Below, in pieces: positions 32,331 through 45,127 of a stretch of DNA of 64,000 nucleotides; the stretch's first letter is position 1; the number at the start of each line of letters is the position of its first letter. The notes below the pieces were generated by a model that was not told the origin of the DNA, searched no databases, and saw only the letters and a program-made list of their open reading frames with translations. The position numbers and the translations under genes were made by a program. Source of the stretch: Plasmodiophora brassicae (Eukaryota > Endomyxa: Phytomyxea > Phytomyxea > Plasmodiophorida); assembly GCA_036867785.1 (NCBI GenBank), contig CP145412.1, positions 186,001 to 250,000 of the forward strand, read 5' to 3'.

Positions 32331-33556
32331 GGCGTTACCGATGAAGGCCCTCAACGACAATCTCGACATTGGGACGTACTCGGTGATCCCCGTGACCAGA
32401 TCCCTGGGCCTTATCGAATGGATACCCGACACGGTCAGTTGAACGGTCAGGTCAATATATAGGTGCTGACGGCCCAACAAGATGCCTCTGGGATCCGTTG
32501 TGGAGAACCGGGTTGGTCAGAAGGGTCTGCACGATTGCTCGGATGCCTACTCGAAGGCGCTGACCGCAATGTCGGAGCGCACGCGGCGAAAGTCCAAGAA
32601 ACCGACGCCGCTGCTACAGTCGTACAGGGACCTGTTCGAATCCGGCCTCCCCGACGATGACGTTGTCGCCGCGTTTCACAACACGCATTCGGGGATGCCT
32701 TGGGATCTGCCCTCGCGTATTGCGACCTCGCTGTGCAACTCGCCGGAAGCGTTCCTGACAATTCGCACGGCACTGGTGACATCGTTTGCCGTCGGCAGCA
32801 TCGCCAGCTACATCGTTGGAATCGGGGACCGACACCTGGTAGGTCGACCACCTCCTGTCAACGTGTTGATCGGCATGCCTGACGTGCGCGGCCCCTCAGG
32901 ATAACTTCCTTGTTGGCGAGAGGACCGGCCGCATCGTGCAGATCGACTTCGGCGTTGCGTTTGGTGCCGGCCTCGACCTGGCCGTTCCCGAACTGGTGCC
33001 GATCCGGTTCACGCCCATGTTCCATACCCGCTGCACCTGTCGTACGCCTTGATGCACCAGACGATGGCGCATGCACTTCAGGTAAGGCCATGACGCACCG
33101 CGGAACGTCATCCACAGGTTCAGGTGTGGTTGGTAGGCGTTCCGGGCACACCGTTCCCATCTGGTCAGCGTGATGTCCGTGTTCGCTCGCGAGCCGCATG
33201 TCGACTGGCAGGCCGAGGACCTCCGATTCGAACACGATGGGGGCGCGACATTCCCCCAAGCGGCCACGTCGTCCGGATCGGCAAGTCTAGCCGCCAGTAG
33301 TCGTATCGCGACGGCCCGGTCGAAGCTGGAGGGGCGGTCGTCCGTCCAGGTGATGCTGGGGGAGTTCGCCAGGACGAAGCATGCGACGTCGAGGTACGCT
33401 GGTCGAATGAAGGACCTGATTACTGGGGCTGGAGGGCGCCCCGACTACGGTGCCGACCCGTTGAGTGTCGACGACCAGGTGGCGTGCCTCCTGGAACACG
33501 CGTCCGATCCCGCCTTGCTCGGCCGCTCATGGCAGGGATGGCGCCCGTTCGTCTAG
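32331..33556 (+). pseudogene. PRKDC: DNA-PKcs 3' fragment: kinase C-lobe and FATC
   Basis: Four exons (about 32331-32433, 32482-32838, 32900-33081, 33137-33556) read the last ~330 residues of DNA-PKcs. Landmarks are TYSVIPVTRSLGLIEWI (human TYSVVPMTSRLGLIEWL), SPEAFLTIRTALVTSFAVGS, the catalytic loop GIGDRHL-DNFLV, the metal-binding IDFGVAFG, FAREPHVDWQ, and a FATC end. That end, VACLLEHASDPALLGRSWQG then WRPFV, matches human [23 protein letters not shown]. The N-lobe with the ATP-binding glycine-rich loop and lysine is absent, and nothing upstream resembles the FAT domain. One apparent single-base frame break lies near 33020 between FTPMFH and PLHLSYALMHQTMAHALQ. As it stands it cannot be an active kinase alone. 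Its missing 5' part could be the gene at 1-5146. Confidence 0.85.
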
Positions 33557-33852
33557 CATCACCTGCGGCGACGGGTATGTGATGCTCAAGTACGTACCGT
33601 CGAAGGGCTCCGGGGTTGTCGAATACAGGTCCACATGAACAACGACTCTGGTTTGGAGACCCCTGTGGTGCAATCGGGCCACCCTTTGTGTGTTTCCATG
33701 GACGCCTGTCAACTGGCGACCAGCGCCGTCACGACGCCCTCCCATAGCCCTGTCACCTAACGGCGACGGGGGAGCCTGTTGCTCAATCGGGCCCCTATTT
33801 AGGGTCCTGGCCTGTTGGGCGCCTGCCGACGGGGACCTGCGCCGCCGCGGCG

Positions 33853-34892
33853 CCCACCGTCATTTCTGTCGCCGTCCAGGTACTGGCGATTCTCGGTGAT
33901 CTCGGATCAGTTGGACGCCGTCCAGTACAACCCTATGCCTTGTGGGCGTAGTCGACGTCCTCGCGGCAGCTGAGCTTCACGGTTCATCGACGATTGCCGT
34001 GTGGCGGTTGTACGCCTTCGCGCAGCGTCAGGATCGATGTCGAATCCAGCTAGGTTGGTCGCCTGCGGTAGGATGCACCCGTCGATGGTCGTAGCGCCTG
34101 TGAAGTTCTGCGATGTTTTACTCATTACTGGAAATAGAGTTTCTCAGATCCGTTATGACGTCGAAAGGATTCTGGCCAGCTGCGTGAGCGCTCAGGTAAA
34201 CGCGGACGAGATGGTCACGCTCGTGAAGGCGCAGGTCACGCTCTTGTAGGCGTTCTTTGGCCAGGTCGTTCTTGCACTTGAGGATGACCGCGACCATTGC
34301 CGCCATCCCGCCGAGCAGGACTGCAACGGATACAACAATGAGAACGATGTTCATCGGTCGTCGCTGCACGGGATTGTGTACCTCCGTCTGCCGCGGTCCT
34401 GCTCGGCGGGATTGCTGCGATGGTCGCCGTCGTGCTCAAATGCAGGAAAGATACAGCCAAACAGCGCCTTCAAGAGCGTGACCTGCGCCTTCAAGAGCGT
34501 GGCGACCTCGTTCGGGTATCCCTGAGCGCCCATGCAGCAGGCCAGAACCCGTAAGAAGTGATGACGGACCTTGAGAACTGTATTTCGACGAACCAGTAAT
34601 ACATATGCCAGACTTTCGCCTAGTAGCTCCAGTATGCACGAAGAACGTTACAAGCGCTACGACCGTCGATGGGTGCATCCTATTGCAGGCGACCAACGTG
34701 GTTTCGACGTCGATCGTGACGCTGCGCGAAGCGTACAACCGCTACGCGCGATCTTCGATGACCGCGAAGTTCAGCATCCGCGGGGACGTCGGCTACACCC
34801 ACATGGCATAAGGTAATTGTACTGGACGGTGTCCAAATGAACGAGATCTCCGAGAATCACCAGTACCTGGACGTCGACGGAGACGCCCTGAC
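33853..34892. repeat. Third foldback inverted repeat, arms about 500 bp
   Basis: Sequence from about 33853 to 34354 recurs reverse-complemented to about 34892, with the centre near 34365. Shared outer words include gtactggacgg-gtccaa and accgagaatc-ccagtacctgg. Shared inner words encode LQERDLRL and SAHAAGQNP. The arms differ by roughly ten percent by eye plus small indels; the right arm lacks the start of the small membrane-protein frame. Nothing links this sequence to the palindromes at 5.7-7.6 kb. Confidence 0.8.
34118..34354 (-). CDS. Small single-pass membrane protein inside the palindrome
   Basis: A 78-codon frame from the ATG at 34354 encodes an N-terminal hydrophobic segment (IVLIVVSVAVLLGGMAAMVA) followed by a charged, heptad-like stretch (LQERDLRLHERDHL) and SAHAAGQNP. 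The right arm of the palindrome repeats the same protein on the plus strand (about 34390-34555: AAMVAVVLKCRKDTAKQRLQ) without an ATG. Whether exons continue outward is unclear: both arms then show conserved text around DGCIL-QATN. Hypothetical; could be the first exon of a longer gene duplicated in both arms. Confidence 0.4.
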   Translation of the reverse strand: MNIVLIVVSVAVLLGGMAAMVAVILKCKNDLAKERLQERDLRLHERDHLVRVYLSAHAAGQNPFDVITDLRNSISSNE

Positions 34893-35675
34893 CGACGAGG
34901 CCCTGAACGGCTGGACTGAAAACCACATCAGCCCGCTGCCGACGACCAGCCACAGCCTACGCCTTCAGGCAGCACAATGCAAAGCGAATGCGCACGGCGG
35001 GACTCCTACTTCCCGTATCGTGCAACGAGATGGCAACCGATATCGTTGTCTGTAAAGGGGAACGTACAAATTTTGTAGTTTATGAGAAACGTTCAAATTT
35101 CACCCGCCCATGTACACGATTGTCACATCAAGGCGAATCTTGAGCAGGAAATCGGATTTACCGCAGGTCCCTGTCGTTGGTCCCCCATTGGTTTCCAACC
35201 CATCCCAAGAAGGGAGGCCCGGCGGCAGCGACCACAAACGAACGCACATCGAGGTATAATCAGCGGCCGTGAGCATCCGTAGAAGGTCCCAGGCGACCAT
35301 GACAGGGGCCCCTTGGTGTTATAGATAGGTGGTCCAGGCGCTGGCATTCCCGATTCCAGCCCGACACATCCTGCCGTGGCTCGGAAGTGGGCAACGCGAA
35401 TCTGTGCCATGCTGCCAGGGGTTTGCTGCAGGTATCACCAGAATCCGAGCGTTGCGGTTGGGAAGATCGGTTGCCCGACCGAGCGCCCCCTTTACTGATA
35501 AACCGTGGCGCGACCAAAGATCAGGGTAAACTCGGGGTAGTTTCGTTCAAATGCCCGCAATGTTTGCGTGTCTTTTTTGCGGGAGGTGGAAGTCGAATGG
35601 CTGGGCCTGGGAAGGAAACGGAATACAACGCGAACCTGTCATTTGCATTCGACGCGTGTCCCCGGCGAGGTGCCG
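34893..35675. other. Gap, nothing recognised
   Basis: About 780 bp upstream of the UVR-motif gene. Short frames on both strands (for example plus 34837-35055 and minus 35260-35517) lack domains and splice logic. No repeat or RNA gene is apparent. Confidence 0.4.
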
Positions 35676-39231
<3,556 letters not shown>

Positions 39232-39315
39232 GCACCTGTGGGCATCGTCGTCGTCACACACAAACACTATTTCATGTCGTCCTGCTGTTGATCCTGTTGT
39301 GCCCCCCTATTCTAC

Positions 39316-39321
39316 AATAAA
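39316..39321 (+). terminator. Poly(A) signal for histone H3
   Basis: aataaa, 85 bases after the H3 stop and about 60 bases before the end of the convergent IPI1/TEX10 frame. It suggests a polyadenylated H3 mRNA. Confidence 0.6.
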
Positions 39322-39383
39322 AGCACTTCAGCGCGTTTACGTTCGTTTGCATACGCGGCCGCCGCCGACACATATGCACAGGG

Positions 39384-41465
39384 CTATCCGCTAGCGTGTA
39401 ATATGATGGACATCTCGCACTGCAGCGCCTGGAGCAGGCCAGGCGGTGAGGCGTCGCGTTGCGCGCGGCCTAGGAACCCGACGAGGGTGTCGCGCGGCAG
39501 CCCACGCCAATGGGACAGCAGGTCCCGTTCGGCGAACAACGAGACGACGCTCTCCGTCACCTTCGTCGGCAGACGTTCTTGGACCAGATCCAGCGAGACC
39601 TGCCGAGAGCATCTGCGGGGGACCGTTAGCAAACACACGTGGACCAATGGGCAACGCGGGGCGAACCTTAACACGTCGACAACGACGGCGCGCTCGGTGG
39701 ACGCGTCCCACTGGCGCCAGACCGCATCGGCCAGCCATCGGACGTCGCCGGGTGCCGCCGCCGCCCGCTCCAGGCAGGCGACGACGACGTGCAGCATGGG
39801 CGCAACGGGATCGCCCGCCTCGATCCGGCGTCGGGCGGCCTCGATCATGGCGGCGCCGACGTCGGGCGCCCAGACCCTGCCGATGCAATTCCGGACGACG
39901 TGCAGGAGCTCGGCGTCCCTGTCGCCAGCGACACGCGCCGCCGTCAGCAGGAGGGACAGGACGGATTCAACGGGGAGATCGGCGCGAGACACGACGGATT
40001 CCAGCAGCAGGCACCGGGCCTGGCACCCAGGGAGGCATCTCGCCACGCAGCGAAGCAGGTCGTCGTCGACGTGTCGGACGCGAGCGACGAGCGCGACGAC
40101 AGAATCGTGAAGCTCGCCGGGAACCTGGTCGATTGCGTTGAGGATCGCGGGAACGCACCCGCTGGGCAGGTGGTCGACCAGCAGCCGGGCGTTGGATGGC
40201 GACGACGCCTGGCAATGCGCCAGGAAGCAGTCGCCGAGCTGGGCACTGAATTGCGGGTCGTGGCGAAGAACGCTGAGCGCGTGCAGGCGGATCGGGCTGA
40301 GGAGGCGCGACGAGCAGGCCGCCCTGGACAGCGCGTCGCGAACGACGGAGAAGGACGGCGGCGGCAACTTCTCCATCACGGCGAGGAGGGTGTCCGGGTT
40401 GTCTGGGCACGATCGCGTGACGGTATCGACGAGGAACGCGACGACTTTGTCAGGGTCGTCGTACGTGGCGACAAGCAGGGCGAGATGCAGGTCGGACTGG
40501 AGGTGCCCCCGTACTGGGAACCTGGGGAGAACATGTCGCCGAAGCGAGGACGCGTCGTCGATGTTCGGGAGCAGCGTCAGGCAGTGAAGCGCTTCGCCGA
40601 GGTCAACACCGCTGCATTCGATGCAGCATTCGACGAGGACGTCGGCGAGGCTGCCGCACGACGGTCGGACCGCGACAGGTTCCTGTGCGGCACAGGACGG
40701 GAACACGTCGTCATCCAGTGACCCGTTGTGCAATACAGCAAGCGCGATCGGGTCGCAGGGCGCGGGCGCGTCCTGCGTCGGTCGCTGGCCATGCAACGAC
40801 GCGAGCAGATTGCGAATGCAACGCAGAACCGGGCTGGCACGTTTCCGGTTCCCGTTCAGGACGTTCGTGTTGACGCGTTCGCCCAGGACGGCGACGAGGG
40901 CGTTGAGCAGGGGGACGTGGTCGGCGACAGGAATCCCGGTAGGGAGGACGTCAGTAACGGCGTCGATGACGGCTACAGCATCGATTCGAATCGGGATCGT
41001 CGGGTGCGTCAACGCGGCGATGCACAGCTGGATGAATTGCGGCAGGAACGGAGCGCATGCTGAGTGGAACTCGTGCCGGGAGAGCAGGTCCCGGACGAGA
41101 GGGACAATGGCGTTGCGAACGCTAGCGTCTTCATCGATGACAAGCCGGGCCACGTTGCGAAGGACGGAACATGCTAATGAGGGAGATGGGTGCGACCGTA
41201 CGAATTCCCGAAGACCGAGTAGGCACTGACGACGCTGGGCGGGGCTGAAGTGCCGACTCTTGGCGAGCAGGTCAGCGGCGGTCTGCCCGCGGAGTGTAGC
41301 TGCCTGTGGATCCGCCTTGGACAATTGCGCAGGGACGGTGATACGTTGCGAACGAAACGTCGTGACCGTGTGGCCGGTGGTGAAATTCTTCCGCTTGCCG
41401 ACCTTCTGCTTGCGCCGCACGAAGTCGGCGGTCGCCGGCTGCTTCGAGGATTTCGTTCGCACCAT
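39384..41465 (-). CDS. IPI1: IPI1/TEX10, Rix1-complex ribosome biogenesis factor
   Basis: A single 693-codon exon from the ATG at 41465. The N-terminus has the family layout: a basic KQKVGKRKNFTTGHTVTTF, then SQRITVPAQL, then the first HEAT repeats LLAKSRHFSPAQRRQCLLGL and DEDASVRNAIVPLVRDLL, then ALTHPTIPIRIDAVAVIDAV. This corresponds to yeast Ipi1 and human TEX10 (basic K-x-K-V-G-K segment, L..H.....R..AL.GL, D.D..VR..L..LL, AMTH...DIR.D.L..L). The remainder is all-helical and Leu/Ala/Arg-rich. Ipi1 works in the Rix1 complex with Rea1/Mdn1 in pre-60S maturation and, in animals, with SUMO protease SENP3. Large plus-strand frames over the same bases (for example 39789-40721) are shadows. Confidence 0.8.
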   Translation of the reverse strand: MVRTKSSKQPATADFVRRKQKVGKRKNFTTGHTVTTFRSQRITVPAQLSKADPQAATLRGQTAADLLAKSRHFSPAQRRQCLLGLREFVRSHPSPSLACSVLRNVARLVIDEDASVRNAIVPLVRDLLSRHEFHSACAPFLPQFIQLCIAALTHPTIPIRIDAVAVIDAVTDVLPTGIPVADHVPLLNALVAVLGERVNTNVLNGNRKRASPVLRCIRNLLASLHGQRPTQDAPAPCDPIALAVLHNGSLDDDVFPSCAAQEPVAVRPSCGSLADVLVECCIECSGVDLGEALHCLTLLPNIDDASSLRRHVLPRFPVRGHLQSDLHLALLVATYDDPDKVVAFLVDTVTRSCPDNPDTLLAVMEKLPPPSFSVVRDALSRAACSSRLLSPIRLHALSVLRHDPQFSAQLGDCFLAHCQASSPSNARLLVDHLPSGCVPAILNAIDQVPGELHDSVVALVARVRHVDDDLLRCVARCLPGCQARCLLLESVVSRADLPVESVLSLLLTAARVAGDRDAELLHVVRNCIGRVWAPDVGAAMIEAARRRIEAGDPVAPMLHVVVACLERAAAAPGDVRWLADAVWRQWDASTERAVVVDVLRFAPRCPLVHVCLLTVPRRCSRQVSLDLVQERLPTKVTESVVSLFAERDLLSHWRGLPRDTLVGFLGRAQRDASPPGLLQALQCEMSIILHASG

Positions 41466-41794
41466 CCGGCACGCGAAGCAGCCACGGAGTCCGTGACGGA
41501 CACCGTCACGCGCGACGACAGAAGATCGATCGCCACGTCAACCTGTCGTTCCAGGTCCTGTGCACAACGGACGACGCTGTGCCGTATCACGGCACTGACG
41601 ATCGCGGTCAGCCGGTGGTGTTATTCGCGTGTCTGCGATTATGTTCGTCGTCGACCTTGTCCCCTGGTGTCTCGAGTCTGTTTCTCTCCTTTCCAGAAAT
41701 GGTGATGCGTTCAGCGTCAGCGCGTTTGCCGCGATCGGCTGCCAAGCGTGCGAGTGACTACGTCGAGGCCAATGACGGGCGGTTAGACTTGAGA

Positions 41795-42911
41795 GTATCC
41801 TCTCGGGCGCCGAATAGCAAACCAGGTCCATGGTCTACAATGCCGTTTCTGCATCGCCTTCGGCCGCGAGGAGAAGGTGGGCGCCAAGCGCAAGCCTTCG
41901 AGCGATGTTCAGGGATGGATTCGCCCCTTCCGCTATGACAACATAGAGAATCACGTTGCCGGTCAGCATCCTCAGAAGTGGGCTGAGTACAACCTCCTTA
42001 ACTCGGCTGCTGATCGTAATGCCTTCTTCGACGATGTCCCGGTCGCGTTCAAGAACTCTATTAAGGCGCACTTCCCTTCTTTATCTCTTGACGCTGAGCG
42101 TCAAATGGTGTTCGACGTTGCCGACAGTGATTCGGAGAGTGATGCGGAGGAGCTAGCATTCGGCAGTGAGGCTGAGCGCAATGCTGTACTTCGTCGACGT
42201 GCTAAAAAGACAGCTTTGGCGGAAGAACGAGCGGTAGCGTTATTTAAGCGCGTGGATGGCAATGGTGACGCCGACTATTCTTATTCAGTCACAATCCCAA
42301 GTCAAAAACCTCTGTATTCCAGCTTGCGGTACGATACGTGGCATGCGGCGCTTCCTTTCGATTGGCAGCCAACATACTGAGCTGCACGTATGATGTGCTG
42401 CACAATCCTCTTCTGCGGTCGTGCTCTCGCAATGATGTTGCCAACTTCATCAGGGTTGTTTATGCTGTCAATCTGCAGCGCATGGCACGCCATCTGCGAC
42501 ATGCCTGGGGATTTTCGATTGCTCTGGACTCTGCCACTCATCAGAGTACCTCCTATCTCGACTTGCGCTTCCGAATCTTCCTACCAGCCTTCCACAACAT
42601 TGTGAATGTGCATGCGGCGAGTGACGACACCAGCAACGCGGCTGTGGAAGGCTGGTAGGAAGATTCGGAAGCGCAAGTCGAGATAGGAGGTACTCTGATG
42701 AGTGGCAGAGTCCAGAGCAATCGAAAATCCCCAGGCATGTCGCAGTTGGCGTGCCATGCGCTGCAGATTGACAGCATAAACAACCCTGATGAAGTTGGCA
42801 ACATCATTGCGAGAGCACGACCGCAGAAGAGGATTGTGCAGCACATCATACGTGCATCTCAGTATGATGGTTGCCAATCGAAGGAAGCGCCGCATGCCAC
42901 GTATCGTACCG
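41795..42911 (+). mobile_element. Broken hAT-like transposon fragment ending in a palindrome
   Basis: The left part encodes a BED-like finger (CRFCIAFGREEKVGAKRK, then FRYDNIENHVAGQHPQKWAE: C-x2-C and H-x4-H). It continues to ALFKRVDGNGDADYSYSVTI. I remember very similar text in repetitive oomycete proteins with a hAT-like transposase. The next segment, WGFSIALDSATHQSTSYLDL, corresponds to the first catalytic strand region, with its Asp. It lies in an inverted repeat: arms about 42326-42600 (plus) and 42630-42911 (minus) encode the same peptide, differing by a few percent. Everything downstream (second Asp, dimerisation domain) is missing. A plain DNA transposon relic; family call moderate. 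Confidence 0.6.
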
Positions 42912-42925
42912 TGTGGCTAGCTCAG

Positions 42926-44543
42926 AACCGAGTTGAAATGAGAATGAATCGTTTATCGATTGCTGGGGGGCTGACGCCCATGCACTCGTGCAGCTTCGGA
43001 ACCTTCCGAGGAACACAACGTTCACGCAACCTTGGAACCTTCCGAACGTCTCTGAAATACCGCGAAGGTTCGACTCGAACCGTCCCAGAGTGGCCTGGAG
43101 GACTTGCAGACGAAATCACCTGTTCGAGTCTCCTCCTCAAGTTTCACCAGGCCAATTGACTTGAGATGCCTTTCAAATGTCATCCTGGCCGACGCCTTCG
43201 TCATGACGTCCGCCTGGTTGCCTTGGCTTGGAACATATGAGAGCTTGATCACGTACGGCTTGACGCACGAAGTGGTACTTGATATCAATATGTTTCGTTC
43301 TCCCCTTCAGGTCCATATCGTTGTAGGCCATCGCGATCGCACTTTGGTTGTCGATGTACACATCCAATGGACCTGAAGGGGAGAACGAAACATATTGATA
43401 TCAAGTACCACTTCGTGCGTCAAGCCGTACGACAAAGATTGATCAAGCTCTCATGTGTTCCAAGCCAAGGCAACCAGGCGGACGTCATGCATCTTGTCCT
43501 TCAGGAGACTGATCTGCAGCTGGTCTGGCATATCGATGTCCTTCTCGAGGAACTGGATCATTAGAGACTCCCATCTGATTCGGAAATCCAGAGCCCCTTC
43601 CTTGCCTTGCTGCCTGATCCAACTGAGGGTCTTCGCCATGTCCCCTGCTTCTTCGTCATCAAATCTCGCGACCATGTGAGCCTTGACAGCATCATATGTC
43701 CAGGTGTTGCCTTTCTTGTGTACCAGTTTCTTGTGAGTCACGTAGACAATCCTTGCCTTGTCCAGGAACGCGTTGTCCAAGAACACGCTCCACTGCTGTC
43801 TCCCAACGTTCGACCTTTTCATCGTGTCCTCGAAGGAGTCGAACTAACCGGCGCATTGGTTCCGCTTGCCGGAGTACTTGGCGATTTCAGTTCTTAGGCC
43901 CAGGTCCTTAGGCTTGACCAGCTCCTGGGCCCTCTCTCTCGCGACCTGTAGCTCTCCTGAACCGCCTCCACGACCCCGATGTTCTGCCTCTAGAAGGAAC
44001 GTCCTCCAATCCTGGTTCAAGCCCTCATCACCCGCTACGGTCGCCACCAGGACCTCCATGGTCATCGCATCCTTGTCGTCGATGCCCAACTTCCTCACCA
44101 CCTTTGTCCAATTGGCCTTGCATGCCTTCAGGATGTTGACGCTGCGGATCACGGTCTTCAGCAGATCAATTACTCACGTCTCGGTGGTCAGGCCCTACAG
44201 GGTCTGTGATGTAGTCCTTCACAAACGATTCTCCGACTTTGTCGAGCATCATCCAAACGCTCTTCCTCGGTCCTTGCCCGACACCCGCTCCATGCTCGCC
44301 CGACATGGCCTAGAGACACTGGGACTCTTAATCACTCATAACCGAGTTGAAATGAGAATAAATCGTTTATCGATTGCTGGTGGGCTGACGCCCATGCACT
44401 CGTGCAGCTTCAGAACCTTCCGAGGAACACAACGTTTACGCGATCTTGGAACCTTCCGAACGTCTCTGAAATACCGCGAAGGTTCGACTCGAACCGTCCC
44501 AGAGTGGCCTGGAGGACTTGCCCACGAAATCACCTGTTCGAGT
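42926..44543 (-). mobile_element. Fossil Ty1/copia LTR retrotransposon (incomplete)
   Basis: Two direct repeats of 204 bp (42926-43129 and 44340-44543) flank an internal region and are read as the LTRs. On the minus strand the interior holds a gag portion of the copia/UBN2 type (about 43455-44310) and a short piece of the RNase H end (about 43170-43500, with the copia word GRTKHIDIKYHF). A short inverted repeat sits inside the RNase H part. Most of pol is not present, so the element is broken, with several breaks. The LTRs differ at only a few percent of sites, suggesting a fairly recent insertion. Confidence 0.8.
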
Positions 44544-44583
44544 GCTTGTAGCCCGGGGCCCTATTTAGTTGGGCGGTGACACG

Positions 44584-44880
44584 TGACGACTTCCGAATCG
44601 CGATGTTCCTTTTGGAGGCACCTGGGGTCAATGTCAATGCCCCTGATGGGGACCAAAGGACAGCGTTACATAGAGTTGCGTTTGCTGGCCGCTCCAATAT
44701 GTCGTCAAGGCGTTGGTAAGGGTTCCCGGGATCGACGTCAATGCGCGTGGCCGTTACTTGAACACGGTGTTGCAACTGGCCCACGTCATGGACATGTTCG
44801 TGTCGCCGCATTGCTGCGAAGTGCCGGTGCCCATGGTAGTGAGCTCGACACACCCTGAAACACAATATCGCCTGTGCCAT
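44584..44880 (+). pseudogene. Ankyrin-repeat fragment
   Basis: Ankyrin text (VNVNAPDGDQRTALHRVAFA, then IDVNARGRYLNTVLQLAH) appears in two frames without a start or partner exon. A better-preserved inverted copy lies at 58744-58980. It probably derives from a third member of the secreted ankyrin family. Confidence 0.55.
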
Positions 44881-45127
44881 TGTCGGCATCCTTCTCGTTT
44901 TAAGTTCCGTCTTCGTCATTGATGACCTGACTGGGTGCTCTAGGCCCTGAAGCTCGGCTTTCAATGCCGTAGGCAGTGCTGCGCTCTGTCGCGAACAGGT
45001 ACTGTTCGTGGTAACGATCGCGCCTTCGTCGTCGTCTTTATCCATGACGTGACGCGGCGCGGGCGACACGGTCAGGAACTGGCCGTAGTAGGCGGGGACC
45101 GGGGCGTCGTCACAGTAGCATGAGCGA

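Noticed and set aside
39403-40721. Plus-strand frames of 230-310 codons over IPI1/TEX10
   Set aside because: Shadows of the long minus-strand exon, with no domain content.
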